In this document: one piece after another, positions 23,676-34,800 of the stretch
How positions within the stretch are numbered: the first letter of the stretch is position 1
Layout of the letters: each line of letters opens with the position of its first letter
Source of the DNA: Macrophomina tecta
Lineage: Eukaryota > Ascomycota > Dothideomycetes > Botryosphaeriales > Botryosphaeriaceae
Direction of reading: 5' to 3'
Length of the DNA stretch: 64,000 nucleotides
Assembly: GCA_024180945.1 (NCBI GenBank)
Contig: JAKSGN010000020.1
Coordinates: 186,001 to 250,000 of the forward strand
Notes under the pieces: generated by a model
The model's input: the letters and a program-made list of their open reading frames with translations, nothing else
Told to the model about the DNA's origin: nothing
Databases searched by the model: none
Position numbers and translations under genes: made by a program

Positions 23676-25709
23676 ATGGCCTCGCTTTTCTTCTTGCTCG
23701 TCTCCAGTGCCATTCTCCTGCATGGAACTAGCGCCGCCTCTTTCGCCCCCAGCCCCACCTACGACTACATCGTTGTGGGCGGTGGAACCGCTGGTCTGGT
23801 GGTTGCAAATAGGCTTTCTGAAGATCCCTCTGTCACTGTCGCCGTGATTGAGGCTGGGGGTTCTGTGCTTAATGATCCGAGAGTGCAAAACACAACAGTT
23901 TATGGCCTTTCGACCGGAACTGAGATCGACTGGCAATACCAGACCGTCCCGCAAAAGCACGCTCTGAATGAGACCAAGCCTTACACCGCAGGGAAAGCCC
24001 TTGGCGGCACAAGTACTGTCAATGGTAAGGGTTTCTTTGTTGTCTTTTTTTTTTTTTTTTCAGCCCGAGCATAGCCGAGACATATGTCTGACTCGTTGCC
24101 CGTTGTTGAAGTTGTGAAGCAAGCTACATAAATAGAGCTAATGTAGGATAGGAATGACCTATATCCGCTCCGAAACTGTCCAGATCGACGCCTGGGAGAA
24201 GCTGGGCAACAGCGGCTGGACCTGGGATTCGCTCTTCCCTTACTATAAGAAGAGTGAGCATTTTGATCCGCCGACTCCATCCCAAGTGGCCAATGGTGCA
24301 GCATACGATCCTAAATACCATGGTTTCGAGGGCCCTCTGGATGTTGGCTGGCAGTATTCTGCACCCCAGCAAAACAATTCCGCTGACATCATCCGTGAGA
24401 CATGGGTCAATGTCGGCATTCCGCACAATAAGGATATCAACGGCGGCTTAATGCGCGGCTACGCGATTTGGCCATTCACTGTCAATGCTACAACGAGTAT
24501 CCGTGAAGACGCGGCGCGCGCTTATTACTACCCAGTCCAAGAGAGGGCAAACCTTCACGTCTACCTAAACACCACCGCCTTGCGGTTAACTTGGGGTGAT
24601 GATGAAGAATATGGCCGTGACGGTTCGGAAATGAGAGCATCGGGTGTGGAGATTAATTCCAGAAGCGGAGACCTCGCTATTCTTAAGGCTTCCAAAGAGG
24701 TCATAATATCTCTCGGAGCCACTCGCACACCATGCTTCCTGGAGTATTCCGGCATAGGAAACCCTGCGTAAGTTTGCATTTTTTGCATTTATTCCTTTGG
24801 TTATTGTTAGATTAAGAAGAGTAACTGTAATCTAGGATCCTCGAGAAGTACTCCATTCCCGTCCGTATCTCGCTACCATCTGTTGGTGAGAACCTCCAGG
24901 ATCAAACCAATACTGCTATCGCGGCAGCTCTCCTGCCCAATGACACCACATTCCTCGGCTATCCTACTCATGTCACTTACCCCACCGCCTCTGACCTCTT
25001 CGGCAGCAATCTAAGCGCCGTGGAAGCCTCTGTACGCTCTTCGATCCCCTCCTTTGCCGCCCTCAACGTCGCCGCTGCCTCCCCCAACTCCACCACTCAA
25101 GCCATCCAAGAGCACCTCATCACCCTCCAGGCCGACCTAATCTTCACGAATGCCGCCACCCTCCCCATCGCCGAGATCCTCACCGCCCCCTACAGCGACG
25201 CCGGCGCCGTCATCCTCCCCACCTGGGCCCTCCTGCCCTTCGGTCGCGGCAACATCCACATCTCCGCCGCCGACCCGCGCACCATAGGCGCCAACGCCTC
25301 CTCGCCGGCGATCAACCCCAACTACTTCCTAAATCCCTTCGACGCCACCGTCCAAGCCGCCGCCATGCGCTACGCCCGCCGTGCCTTTATCACGCCGCCC
25401 CTCAGCGACTTCATCACCGCGCTGGCCGCACCGACCCTCGAACAGGTGCCGCTGGACGCGGATGACGAGACGTGGATCGCGTATGCGAAAGCAGCGTACA
25501 ACTCGAACGCGCATCCGCTGGGCACGGCGGCTATGATGAGCAGGGAGTTGGGCGGCGTGGTGGATCCGGAGTTGAGAGTGTACGGAACAAAGAACGTGAG
25601 GGTCGTCGATGCGAGTGTTTTACCACTGCAGGTTTGTGGGCATTTGTCTAGTACGGTGTATGCGGTTGCGGAGAGGGCCAGTGATATGATTAGGGGAAAG
25701 CTCAAGTGA
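23676..25709 (+). CDS. Secreted GMC (glucose-methanol-choline) oxidoreductase
   Basis: Exons 23676-24024, 24152-24767 and 24836-25709 give 612 residues. Intron 1 is 127 nt with a long T run; intron 2 is 68 nt. The protein has a signal peptide (FFLLVSSAILLHGTSA), the FAD-binding Rossmann start DYIVVGGGTAGLVVANRL, the acidic ribose-binding EAGG, the GMC signature block GGTSTVNGMTYIR formed across intron 1, and a C-terminal SNAHPLGTAAM followed by VCGHLSSTVYAVAERA with the active-site His region. It belongs with fungal AA3_2-type glucose oxidase/aryl-alcohol oxidase/glucose dehydrogenase enzymes: oxidation of a sugar or aryl alcohol outside the cell, reducing O2 or a quinone. Substrate cannot be told from the sequence. 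Confidence 0.93.
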
Positions 25710-27996
25710 CTGAGCGATGTGAGGGCTGGTTCTGCCATTGAGCTTCAAGCTCAAGTACGAGGCTGTTGCCATCTTACCTGGATCGCTCACAAACTGCAAG
25801 CTCCTCAAGTACCAAATTCGTTATGATATGCGATTCGCTCGAATCCATTAAGCTCAGCACACCATCGCAACTGGGAAGGGTTCGATGGACAAGTAGACCA
25901 ACCCAGCCGAACAGCAGGTAGATTTCTGAATGCGCGTGAGCCTTGACATGGCAAAGACAATTACATGATTTCGGTAAGTCTGCGTTGCTTTATATCAATC
26001 CCACGAACATCTGTTAAGATGAGCTCTATCGTCCCTGTGCGACTTTACCGCTTCGTGTCACAGCAGTATGAAGGGGGTGTCATTCGTGCAAAAACAGAAG
26101 CAAAACTCCGAGCCGTCTCTTCGCGTCGATTTAAGTATGTTCGAATGCGACACTAGAAGGACACAGACTCACTAGTCGGTGGGGCAATGTCGCTATAACC
26201 ATACTCATCGCAATTACCATACTGCAGCTTTTGCGTCACATTCGTAATAGCCGTAGTCGCCCCACGTGGACTAGCCAATTGTGAAGAAGAGACTCCGTAA
26301 GGTGGTGACTTGTCACCTTGGACGATGCAATAGCATCTTTCCGGGAAATTCAGATCTCAGCAACCAAGGTATATACCTTTACACCGAGCAAGCCTTTCCC
26401 GACCGTGTATACACGCGGCTATTCAATGATACCTGTTGGAGCAATCCGAGGATATAGCAAGCAAAGTAGTGCCAGGCGCGAAACTGTGACACACGTAATA
26501 TATCTCTCAATCTGGGCGTGAATAGCTCTATACCATCAACCTGTGAGTTATGAATGCACCTATGGCCGGTTTCAAGAGAATCCCCCATGCTTACCCACAA
26601 ATGCAGCTACCGCTTCCTCTTGCTCTCATTCCTCAATCTCTTTTTACTTGCTCTTGGCCCATCTCGGCCAAACTTGAATCAAACACCGAGAAATAACAAC
26701 ATAACTCCTGCTCTTTTTGCTGGGCACTCTCTCAGATTATGATTCTACTCATCTTTGCTAATACACCTCAACTCGTCCTTTTCTTAGCTTATCCTTCTCG
26801 CCAACCGTCTGATCACTGCCATGGCTATCTGCAGCGGCTGGTCGGTGTTGGCCACAACCCGGAAAGGAGGCGGATCGAGTTGAGCATGAATGATCATGAA
26901 TTTTTGCGGTTCTACCCGCTAGCTAGCTACCCGGCCCCTGTTGTCCATGTGACTGCCTGCTATGTCTGCGGTCGTCCTTCTTCTCCTGACCGCTCAGAAC
27001 CCAGACCTGGACGGCCTAGCGATGGGGCAGTGCCTGGGGCAACAGTCGGTAGCCAGAAATTTGGGAGAGATGAAGTTACAGTTTGGCATCAGAGGGACAG
27101 TACATCGGCCGAGGAAGGGGCAGAAGTGCTGTTGACATATTCAAATTTAATAAATCCTGAGCCGCGAATGAGAGCTTGGAACTTCATCATGTATCGCACC
27201 GCGCACAAATATAACAAGTTATGCTTGGATGAAGACATAACAGTTTCTCAAACTTCACATCCAACGTTAATTTGCAGGCTCGAGAGGTTCATTAGGCGAA
27301 TCAAAGCAGCACCTGTTGTACAGATCCACTTTGGACGTCATTCAGATACATGACTGGATTCCGAGAAGCCGTAAGCTTATCATGCACTTCATATCCGGGT
27401 TAGCCCTCCTCTTCAATGATTGACGGCCTTCTCAAAGGCGTAGGGGCCAGGCTGAGCCGGCGTCGAGTAATTTCATGATTTAGTGATGGCCAAACAAAGC
27501 ATGCTGACCGATCCACTGGCATTGCTTACGCTAAGACATTTCACTTGAGGATGACGACGAACTTCACTCAGTGGGAAGAGCGGCCCGCTACATATGCCAA
27601 GCCTCAGATTACTCGGATCAATGAATTCTGAGAACATTAACGGTATTTTAAACACATTTCCCATATAAACGCTCTCTCACACAAACATATTAGCGCTCAA
27701 GCCAATAAAGACAGATTTTACATGGAACCATCATCAGATGGGATGGAATGATTTAAATAGAATAGGCCTGGCAGATTGAATCAAGCTCTTGGCTTTGCGG
27801 GGTATCCCACGCGGGAAAGCTCATCCTCCAAGGCTCAAGCCCTTGACAAAACCAATGGTCGGGTAAACTCACACCCGTCTACGACATATTGAAAAGAGGG
27901 GAAGTGTTCGCAGACAGGTGGTCTCCAGTTCACCGCGCCTGTAAGAAGCGGGCTGTGCGTTCCGGTCGCCCAGCCCTTTCTCTCTCCACCTTTACA
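25710..27996. other. Intergenic, 2.3 kb, no supported gene
   Basis: AT content rises here. One open frame of 204 codons (26739-27353, plus) begins with a hydrophobic stretch but has no recognisable domain, introns or homology that I can name; I rate it as unlikely to be a gene. The remainder shows nothing I can assign. Confidence 0.45.
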
Positions 27997-29160
27997 ATGA
28001 CAAGAATACTGGGACTTACGACGCTTCTAACGCAGCGTATGCCGCAAGCATTCCTTTAGCCAAGCCCCCAACCTCACGTCATTTCAACCGCGACATCGAC
28101 CTCTACGCCAACTGGCCCAGCTACGACGACCTCCCACTCGATGCATCCTATCCAACCAAAGCCGTCTGGGGCGTCTGGGGCCCCGACGATCAGCTCGGCG
28201 CTCTGAACCACATCACCAACACAACGATCCTAGCCGCATCCGCCGAAATACAGCCCGGCCAGACCATCCCGCTAAACTTGCGCCTAAACGCCCCGGACCC
28301 GCCCATTAACCCTAGCCGGAAGCCTCTCACGCACCTGTTCCAACCGGGCGACGGGTACACGGACGACGTCGTGGTGCTGAACACGCAGATCTCGACGCAG
28401 TACGATGGCCTGCGGCACTTTGCCTACTCGACTAGCAACAGTGCCGCGACGTACCGCTCGTACAATGACCTCATCAACGACTACGACGAGGTAGTCGGCG
28501 CGGCGCCGACGGAGGCGCTGGGGATCCATGTCGTGGCGGAAAGGGGGATCGCGGCGAGGGGCGTGCTGCTCGACTGGGCGGGGTGGATGGACGCGAGAAG
28601 TGAGCCGTTCGACGCGTTCAGCGAGAGGAAAATCACCGTTGCGGAGTTGGATGAGGTGGCGGAGTGGCAGGGACTCTCGGGGGCATGGGCAAGGCCGGGT
28701 GATGTGCTGGTCGTCTGCACGGGCTGGATCAGGCAATATGAGACGCTGGGCCAGACAGAGAAGACGTTGTTGCCGGTCGGTAATGGAACTTCGCTCGGGC
28801 TGGAAGCAAGCGATGATACGCTGCGGTGGCTTTGGGAGAAGAAGTTGAGCCTGGTTGGGGCTGATAATCCAGCTTTTGAGAGTGTGAGTACAGTGACCCC
28901 AGCTGGTTCCTCATTGCATCGGCAATTCTAACTGGCGCGGACTATAGACCCCGTTAAGTGGAACCATTGACGGGGAAGCGCGATCTTTGCACCAAGTTTT
29001 CATCGGAGGCTGGGGTCAGAGCATCGTCGAGTTCCTTGACCTGGAGAGGTTGACAGCAGCACTTCGACCTCTGAATCGATGGACCTTCTTCATCACTGTT
29101 CAGAGCCTGAATATCCAGTCTGGAATAGCTTCACCTCCAAACGCGATGGCAATTATCTAG
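27997..29160 (+). CDS. Cyclase-family (kynurenine formamidase-like) protein, N-terminus frameshifted
   Basis: The body is one long frame from about 28030 to 28883, then a 64-nt intron (GTGAGT...TATAG) and a last exon 28948-29160 of 71 codons. It reads as the Cyclase family (PF04199): WGVWGPDDQLGALNHIT near the start, STQYDGLRHFAY carrying the metal-binding His, GADNPAFES, and a C-terminal WTFFITVQSLNIQSG followed by SPPNAMAI. These metal enzymes hydrolyse amides or lactone-type substrates; the substrate here is unknown. The body frame has no upstream ATG before a stop at 27942-27944. The ATG at 27997 starts a signal-peptide-like stretch (MTRILGLTTLLT) in another frame, and the body frame continues with AYAASIPLA at about 28033. 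One missing base near 28031 would explain this. It is either a young pseudogene or a consensus error. Confidence 0.72.
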
Positions 29161-29598
29161 GACGCGCTGATGGCAAAAAGAGGCTTTTGATCTAACGAAG
29201 CTGTGGTGTCCGGTTGTTATTCCAAAAGACCTGTAAGGAATATGGAAGGCAATCGAAAGCTATTCGCAGTGCCTCATTGGATAAGTAATACTTTATCATG
29301 GCTAAGCAACTGAATACTTCCTTGTTGGGGAGTTGGTGACAAAAATCTTGCATGCTGGACAATTATTCTCTAAGCCCAGATCCCCCCTTTCGCTCCATCA
29401 TTCCTGGGAGAGCTCAGCATTACATTGGAACCGGTCTTTCTTCCTGGAATTTGAATCTGCTTGAGAGAGTAATTCGAAGTAACTGTGGGTCGACCGCGCC
29501 AACTGGTATACGTTCTGATACTAGCTTGATCTGGTTTTTCATACACTTTTGCAACATGTACTCACTTTGAACACTCTCTCCGTGCAAACGGGCCATGA
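29161..29598. other. Intergenic
   Basis: 3' flanks of the cyclase gene and the convergent cysteine-rich pseudogene. Nothing else seen. Confidence 0.5.
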
Positions 29599-29995
29599 TC
29601 AACAATCCACAGTCTTCTTGACATAGCAACTGCCAAGCCTACCGGACGAACTGATAAGGAAATTTATCGATCCCACCGAATACCGAGTACTGCCGTCATC
29701 GTTGGCTCTCCAGACCGCGATCCCACCCTCTGCGAGTACTCCCAGACCCGCATCCGCCCCTTGACAAGTATCCTTAGCGGCAGCTGAACCTGCAGCGTAG
29801 GAGAGGGGCGCCTTGTGCCAGCCGCAACCATCTCTTCCAACCGTAACGGAATTCTTGAGCTTGTCGCACATTTTCCCGAGCGCATCATCGGTGGAAGCTT
29901 GGGCAGACCCAATCAACTTTGCAGGTTACCTGCAAGCAGGCGAGAACGGTAAAAGGTGCGTTGAAAAGCACCAAAAGAGAGTGAGGTGGGTGCAT
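29599..29995 (-). pseudogene. Eight-cysteine secreted protein, paralogue 1, frameshifted
   Basis: Read from the ATG at 29995, the first 32 codons give a hydrophobic leader and a Cys-x-x-x-x-Cys-x-x-x-x-x-Cys start (CLQVTCKVDWVC). At about 29900 (a CCC run) the frame is lost by one base. The rest of the protein lies in the neighbouring frame down to the stop at 29601-29599 and includes GRDGCGWH, VWRANDDG and a C-terminal VKKTVDC. Both halves align with the paralogue that is split by the retroelement: the same eight cysteines, the same GRDGCGWH and WRANDDG motifs, and a final Cys just before the stop. Intact, it would be a secreted protein of about 130 residues. No family known to me. The single-base break could be real decay or a sequencing error. 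Confidence 0.7.
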
Positions 29996-31164
29996 GCATC
30001 TTTTCTGGAGTGAGGGAGGCTGGTGTTAGATTCAGAAGGGGAAAATTTGTCAAAGGGAGTTGAGAAGCAACATAAAGAGTTTTTCATCGGGGCCTAATTA
30101 TCCGTGGAGGCTGTAGCCCTGGGTGCAATCCGTCAGAGTCAGGGTAGGGTAAAAGGATACCATAAGTATATGAATTGAGGTCAGTCATTCCGAGCTCCTC
30201 GTTTTCGGTCCTATTTGACGTTGACGCTCTGGGTAGCCCGCGGCCCCTTAACGGGCTCTTTGTGTGCGCGATCATGGGCCTTACTGATCTCAACACGATA
30301 CTTGGCTTACGCAATAATGAAAGTAAAAATCTTGAACCAATAGTTCTGGGAGTACAGCAGGGCAACTCCTTCCCATTGCAAAGTCGTTAGGTGTCCCGCC
30401 AAGATGTCACCCGAAAAGGACCCCGGAGTGGATCAGGTCCGTGGGTAAGCTGACTCATATTTCGGTATAGACATGGCAGAAATTGGTTCCGCTTGTAGAA
30501 ATCATCAGTCTAAGCATTTTTGGTTGATAAATGGCTCATATTGAGAGCAAGGGCCCACTGGTTGAGGTAACTCTGATTAAACTTGCAACATTGCCCCTAT
30601 CTCACGGGGTTCGGTGACATGCAGCAGAGAGCTGGAGGCGACACCCGCTCTATCACCCCTTTAAACCTCCATTTCATCATATGTTTCTTCGCAAGGTTCA
30701 CATGGGGAACCCACAATCGCATTCCGCCTCTCGTCTGCCGAAACCGCCCCGCCCAAAAGGCGCCTTCACAATCATAATACCACATAGGTCGTTTCTCGAA
30801 GAACAGAAAGACCTTTCTTTGGACTGCAAAATAACTCTTCAACTGAATGGACGGGGAAATTATGCAATGCATGTCAATCAGGTGATGATGGAAAGCAAAC
30901 TCCGATCGTTCAAGTCCGAACCATTATTCCCTCTTGCCAAAAACACACCTCTCTTACTAAGACACGGTCGAATATCTAGCATAATGAAGCTTATTCTAGC
31001 CTTGGCAAGAGTGGGATAGCGGGTGGCATTATATCTCTAGAGAAAGGCAGTAATTGACAAGTACACTAATGGCCTAAATACCAGCATTAGCATGATGGAC
31101 TCTGCCGCTTAGCTTTATAATCGTTCCCAGACATGCCTTTGTCTTTCTGCAAAACGAAGCCATT
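29996..31164. other. Intergenic between the two paralogues
   Basis: About 1.2 kb of ordinary base composition, holding the 5' flank of paralogue 1 and the 3' flank of paralogue 2. Short open frames (30084-30365, 30681-31019) have no coding support. Confidence 0.45.
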
Positions 31165-31352
31165 TTAGCAGTTAACAGTCTTCTTGACGGTGCAAGGCCC
31201 AACTGTAGCACCGGCATGGGGGCTATAAACAATGCGATTCAACATGCCCCCGATCGCCCCATCGTCGTTTGCCCTCCAGACGGCCAAGTCACCCTGAGCG
31301 AGGACCCCTGTTCCATCACAACTACTTTGAGCATTGGGAGAATCCGCGGCGG
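31165..31352 (-). pseudogene. Eight-cysteine secreted protein, paralogue 2, 3' fragment
   Basis: C-terminal 61 codons of the gene whose 5' part lies at 44883-44665. Read on the minus strand from 31347 it gives a segment with SSCDGTG, VLAQGDLAVWRANDDG and a C-terminal CTVKKTVNC, ending at the stop 31167-31165. It is clearly homologous to the C-terminal half of paralogue 1. Bases 31348-31352 are one copy of the target duplication. The base composition is normal and I see no RIP-type damage, in contrast to the adjoining element. Confidence 0.8.
31348..31352. repeat. Target-site duplication, left copy (GGCGG)
   Basis: GGCGG immediately precedes the TG that opens the left LTR; the identical five bases follow the CA that ends the right LTR at 44664. 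Five-base duplications are usual for LTR retrotransposon integration. Confidence 0.9.
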
Positions 31353-31830
31353 TGTAACGAGCGGGCCTCTACCTCCAAGGATCCAAACACCGAAGAGGGA
31401 GAAAACCTATCGAGGGGGTTTTCCTTAAGTAGGTACAAGAAGAGGGTAAGAGCAAGTCGAACACGTAACGAGACTGAGCACTGCGTACGAAGGCCGTATT
31501 ACTAACAATATACTAAATTATTATTAAAGTTAACCACGGAGGTCAAAGCTATCTAAAGAGTGCGGTTTATATACACGTAGAAAAGGTCTATAATCTAGTA
31601 TTAATCTATTCCTAATCTAGGTAGGGGTTAGAGTACCGATAGATTAATAGTGCCTTTAATCTAGTTAATCTATCCGTTAATGCCTAAGGCATGTGAGATT
31701 AAACAGATTAATATCTTAGCGTTACGTAAGCCATATATTCCGTTATAGATTCTTTTCGTACTATAGCTACGCTCCCCGCTTACCTTCCTATTCTATAGTT
31801 TCCTAACCCTATAAAGGCTATACCGTAATA
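31353..31830 (-). repeat. Left LTR (3' LTR of the element), 478 bp
   Basis: Begins TGTAACGAG at the host junction and ends CCGTAATA, which corresponds to CCGTAACA in the right LTR. Its outer part (to about 31500) is nearly unmutated; its inner half carries T/A where the right LTR has C/G. Confidence 0.9.
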
Positions 31831-31845
31831 CTATCCCCCCCTTTA
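31831..31845 (-). other. Polypurine tract
   Basis: Read on the minus strand this is AAAGGGGGGATAG directly before the 3' LTR. This is the expected position of the primer for plus-strand DNA synthesis and fixes the element's orientation. Confidence 0.7.
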
Positions 31846-34800
31846 AGGATCTTTGGCCCGAAGATTCTTCTATACTAGTAGGTATAAGTTTCTAGGGTAG
31901 CCCTTATATCGTTTCTACGCGTTTCTTCGCCTTTCGCTTATTATAGGTAGGGCTTCTACTTTCTCTACTTCTCGTCGTCATCATCTTGCGGATTTGGTCG
32001 CGCGGAAACCTTATAGGATGCCCACTCCCTGTAGCGCTTATCGGTCAGCGAAGGTATAGTACTTCGTAAGCCTAGATTCTAGTCGGTGTAGCCGCTGCAT
32101 CTAGAAGAACCGAAGGTGCGATTTAGTAGTTACGTAGCGTGATTGTACGTGTCCCCTTTGGCCGATGTTTTTAGCTAACCATTTCTAGGGAATAAGATTT
32201 ATTCCGAGATAGATAATCTTAAGCGGTAGTTAGAGAAGATATAGGAATTAGAAGAGTAGATTCTTCTAGAAAAGATATCGATCTAGAAGCGTTGCTTAGA
32301 GGCTCGTTCTAAGGTTCGTCGTTTAAAGCGTTAGCTCGGGTTTTTAGACGAGCATTATAAGAAAATATTTAAGCGCGAGTTATCTTCTATTAAGAAGTTA
32401 GAGAAGTTAGAAAAGAAAGACCGCGCTACGCGACGAGTAGCTAGTAAGGACGTATTAACTTTAGAACGTTCTCCGAGTTCTTTTATTATTGCGGGCTTCT
32501 CGAATTCTAGAGGTTCTTAGCCTAACTTAGTAGCTAAGATTACGTTTCCGTCTAGGGCTAAGTTATAGATAGATTCGTTCTTCTAGGGCGATCCTATTTT
32601 CGCGGGAGGTTAGGGTTCTGGCGATAGAACTCTATAATAAGATCTAGGTATATATTATTCTTTAGTATCTACTAGTTGTCTTTATTTCCGTAATCTTTCT
32701 ATTTAACGAGATATTTAAGCTAACGCCCGAATCGTTTATAGTCTAGAATTTTTTTAATTAGGTACTAGTCTTCTTCGGCGTTAGGGTTTTTTAGTATAAT
32801 CTCTTTTTAAGTTTCTAGGATAGTGGTGTTCTCTAGTGCTAGCTCGAGTATTACTATATAAAAGATAGAGTTTATCCGTATATTAGGTAATTTAAGTCGA
32901 TACGTAACTTCTTCGAGTTTTTCTATAATTTCGAATAGACTAATTTTCTTAAAATCTAATTTGTCGCTTAGTCGCTTTGATTTAATATTTTTTATAAGGA
33001 GGTATACTTTATTCTTTTTTTTTAGGTTTAGTGCCGCCTGGTACCGTCTATTATAGTATTTAGATATTATAATTCGTACGTATTCGAGGTCGAGACTAAT
33101 AGCTTTATATAATTCTCTTAGCTACTCGGCTTTAAGAACGCCTTTCTAGGCTAATTTTCTACTTAGAATAGCTTCTCTATACGCGTCTAGTTTATATCTA
33201 TAGTTAGTAAAGAACGGGGATACGTTAGTTAACTCTTATTTAGTACTATTATAGAAGAATTATACTATAGGTAGCTATATAGTCTAGTTATTCTATAGGT
33301 AGTTAATATAATAGCGAAGATACTATTTAAGAGTCCGGTTTATTCGTTTTATCTAGCCGTTAGTTTACGCGTATATTATTATAGAGAGTTTATTCTTTGC
33401 TCTAAGCTAGCGTATAAGCGTTTACTAAAATTCTAATCTTATTAGCTTATTTCTATCTAAGACTAATACTTCCGGTATTCCGCGATCCGCGAAGATGTAT
33501 TAGAGAAACGTATAGGCTAGCTATTCTATATTTAATACCTCTAGATAGGGTAAAAAGAGTACGTACTTCGTAAGTCTATTAATAAAGACTAGAATCGAGT
33601 TATACTTAACTTCTATAACTAGGTCCCTAGACCTAGGTAGTTTTATAATAAAGTCTAGCATAATCTATTACTATAGTCGTTCTAGAACTTCTAGGGGTTA
33701 TAGTTATCCGTACGAAGCGTATATTACGGCTTTACTTTAGATATAAAGATCGTATTACGAAACTATACGCTAGATTATTTTTTATAATCCCGGAAAGTAG
33801 AAGTTTTACGTAATTCTCTTAATTATTTTATTAATATTCTAATATCTATACGCGGGTACTATATATATATCTTTAACGAGTACTTCTTATAGTCTTATTA
33901 GGATATAGATTAATTCTTTAAAGAGAAGCATTTCTTCTCTATTTTAAGTAATACGCGGGTTATTCTTAAGCGCTAAAAGTTTCTACGTGAAGGAGTTCTA
34001 AGCGTATACTTCTTAGATCTTCTAATACTACGGGTTTGACTTAATATAAAGCATTAGGAAAGACTATCTAGTAAGAATAAGCGATCTATCGCTTATTTAC
34101 TATAATACTATAGGTTGCGGCTTAATTCTTTCTTTTATATAGTTTATTCTCCTACTAAGCGCGTTAGTAGCGGTGTTATTTATACCTTTTTTATACGTAA
34201 TCTTAAAGTTATAGAATACTAATTCTTATAACTAGCGAATCTATTATTAGTTTAGCTTCTTAGTCATGGTGAAGCGCGTAAGATTTTAATAATTATAATA
34301 TACTATTACCTATCGGTCGGCTTCTTCTAGGTAGTATCTCTAGTGCTTAAATATTAAGATAATAGCTAAGAGCTTCTTATTATAAGTATTATAGTTAAGC
34401 TTTACCGGGGTAAACTTTCTTAAGTAGAACGCGATTAGATACTATCTATCTTTATCGTTAGGCTAGCTAAGATATACTTCTAGGGCGAATTCTAACGTAT
34501 TAGTTTCTACTTCGATTAGTTTATTAGAATTATATATTTCTAAGACGGGTACTTCGTAAAATATCTTTTTTAGCGAATTAAAGGCTTACTACTAATCGTT
34601 TTTTTATTAGAAGCTATACTTCTTCTAAGTAAATCGCGTTAAAGGTTCCGTAATCTTTAAGTAGTTCTAGATAAACTTTCTATAGAAGTTCGCGAATCTA
34701 AGAAAGAACTATACTTTCTTAATCGTCTTTAGTACTAGCTATTCTCTAATAGAATCTAGTTTCGAGTCGTCTATACCGATATATCTAGGGGTAATAATAA

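Noticed and set aside
26739..27353. 204-codon plus-strand open frame
   Set aside because: Starts with a hydrophobic run but shows no domain, conserved motif or splice structure; too weak to call.
28037..28059. A 23-nt intron that would join the cyclase leader to its body
   Set aside because: GT and AG are present and the frame would fit, but 23 nt is too short for a spliceosomal intron; a one-base frame loss is simpler.
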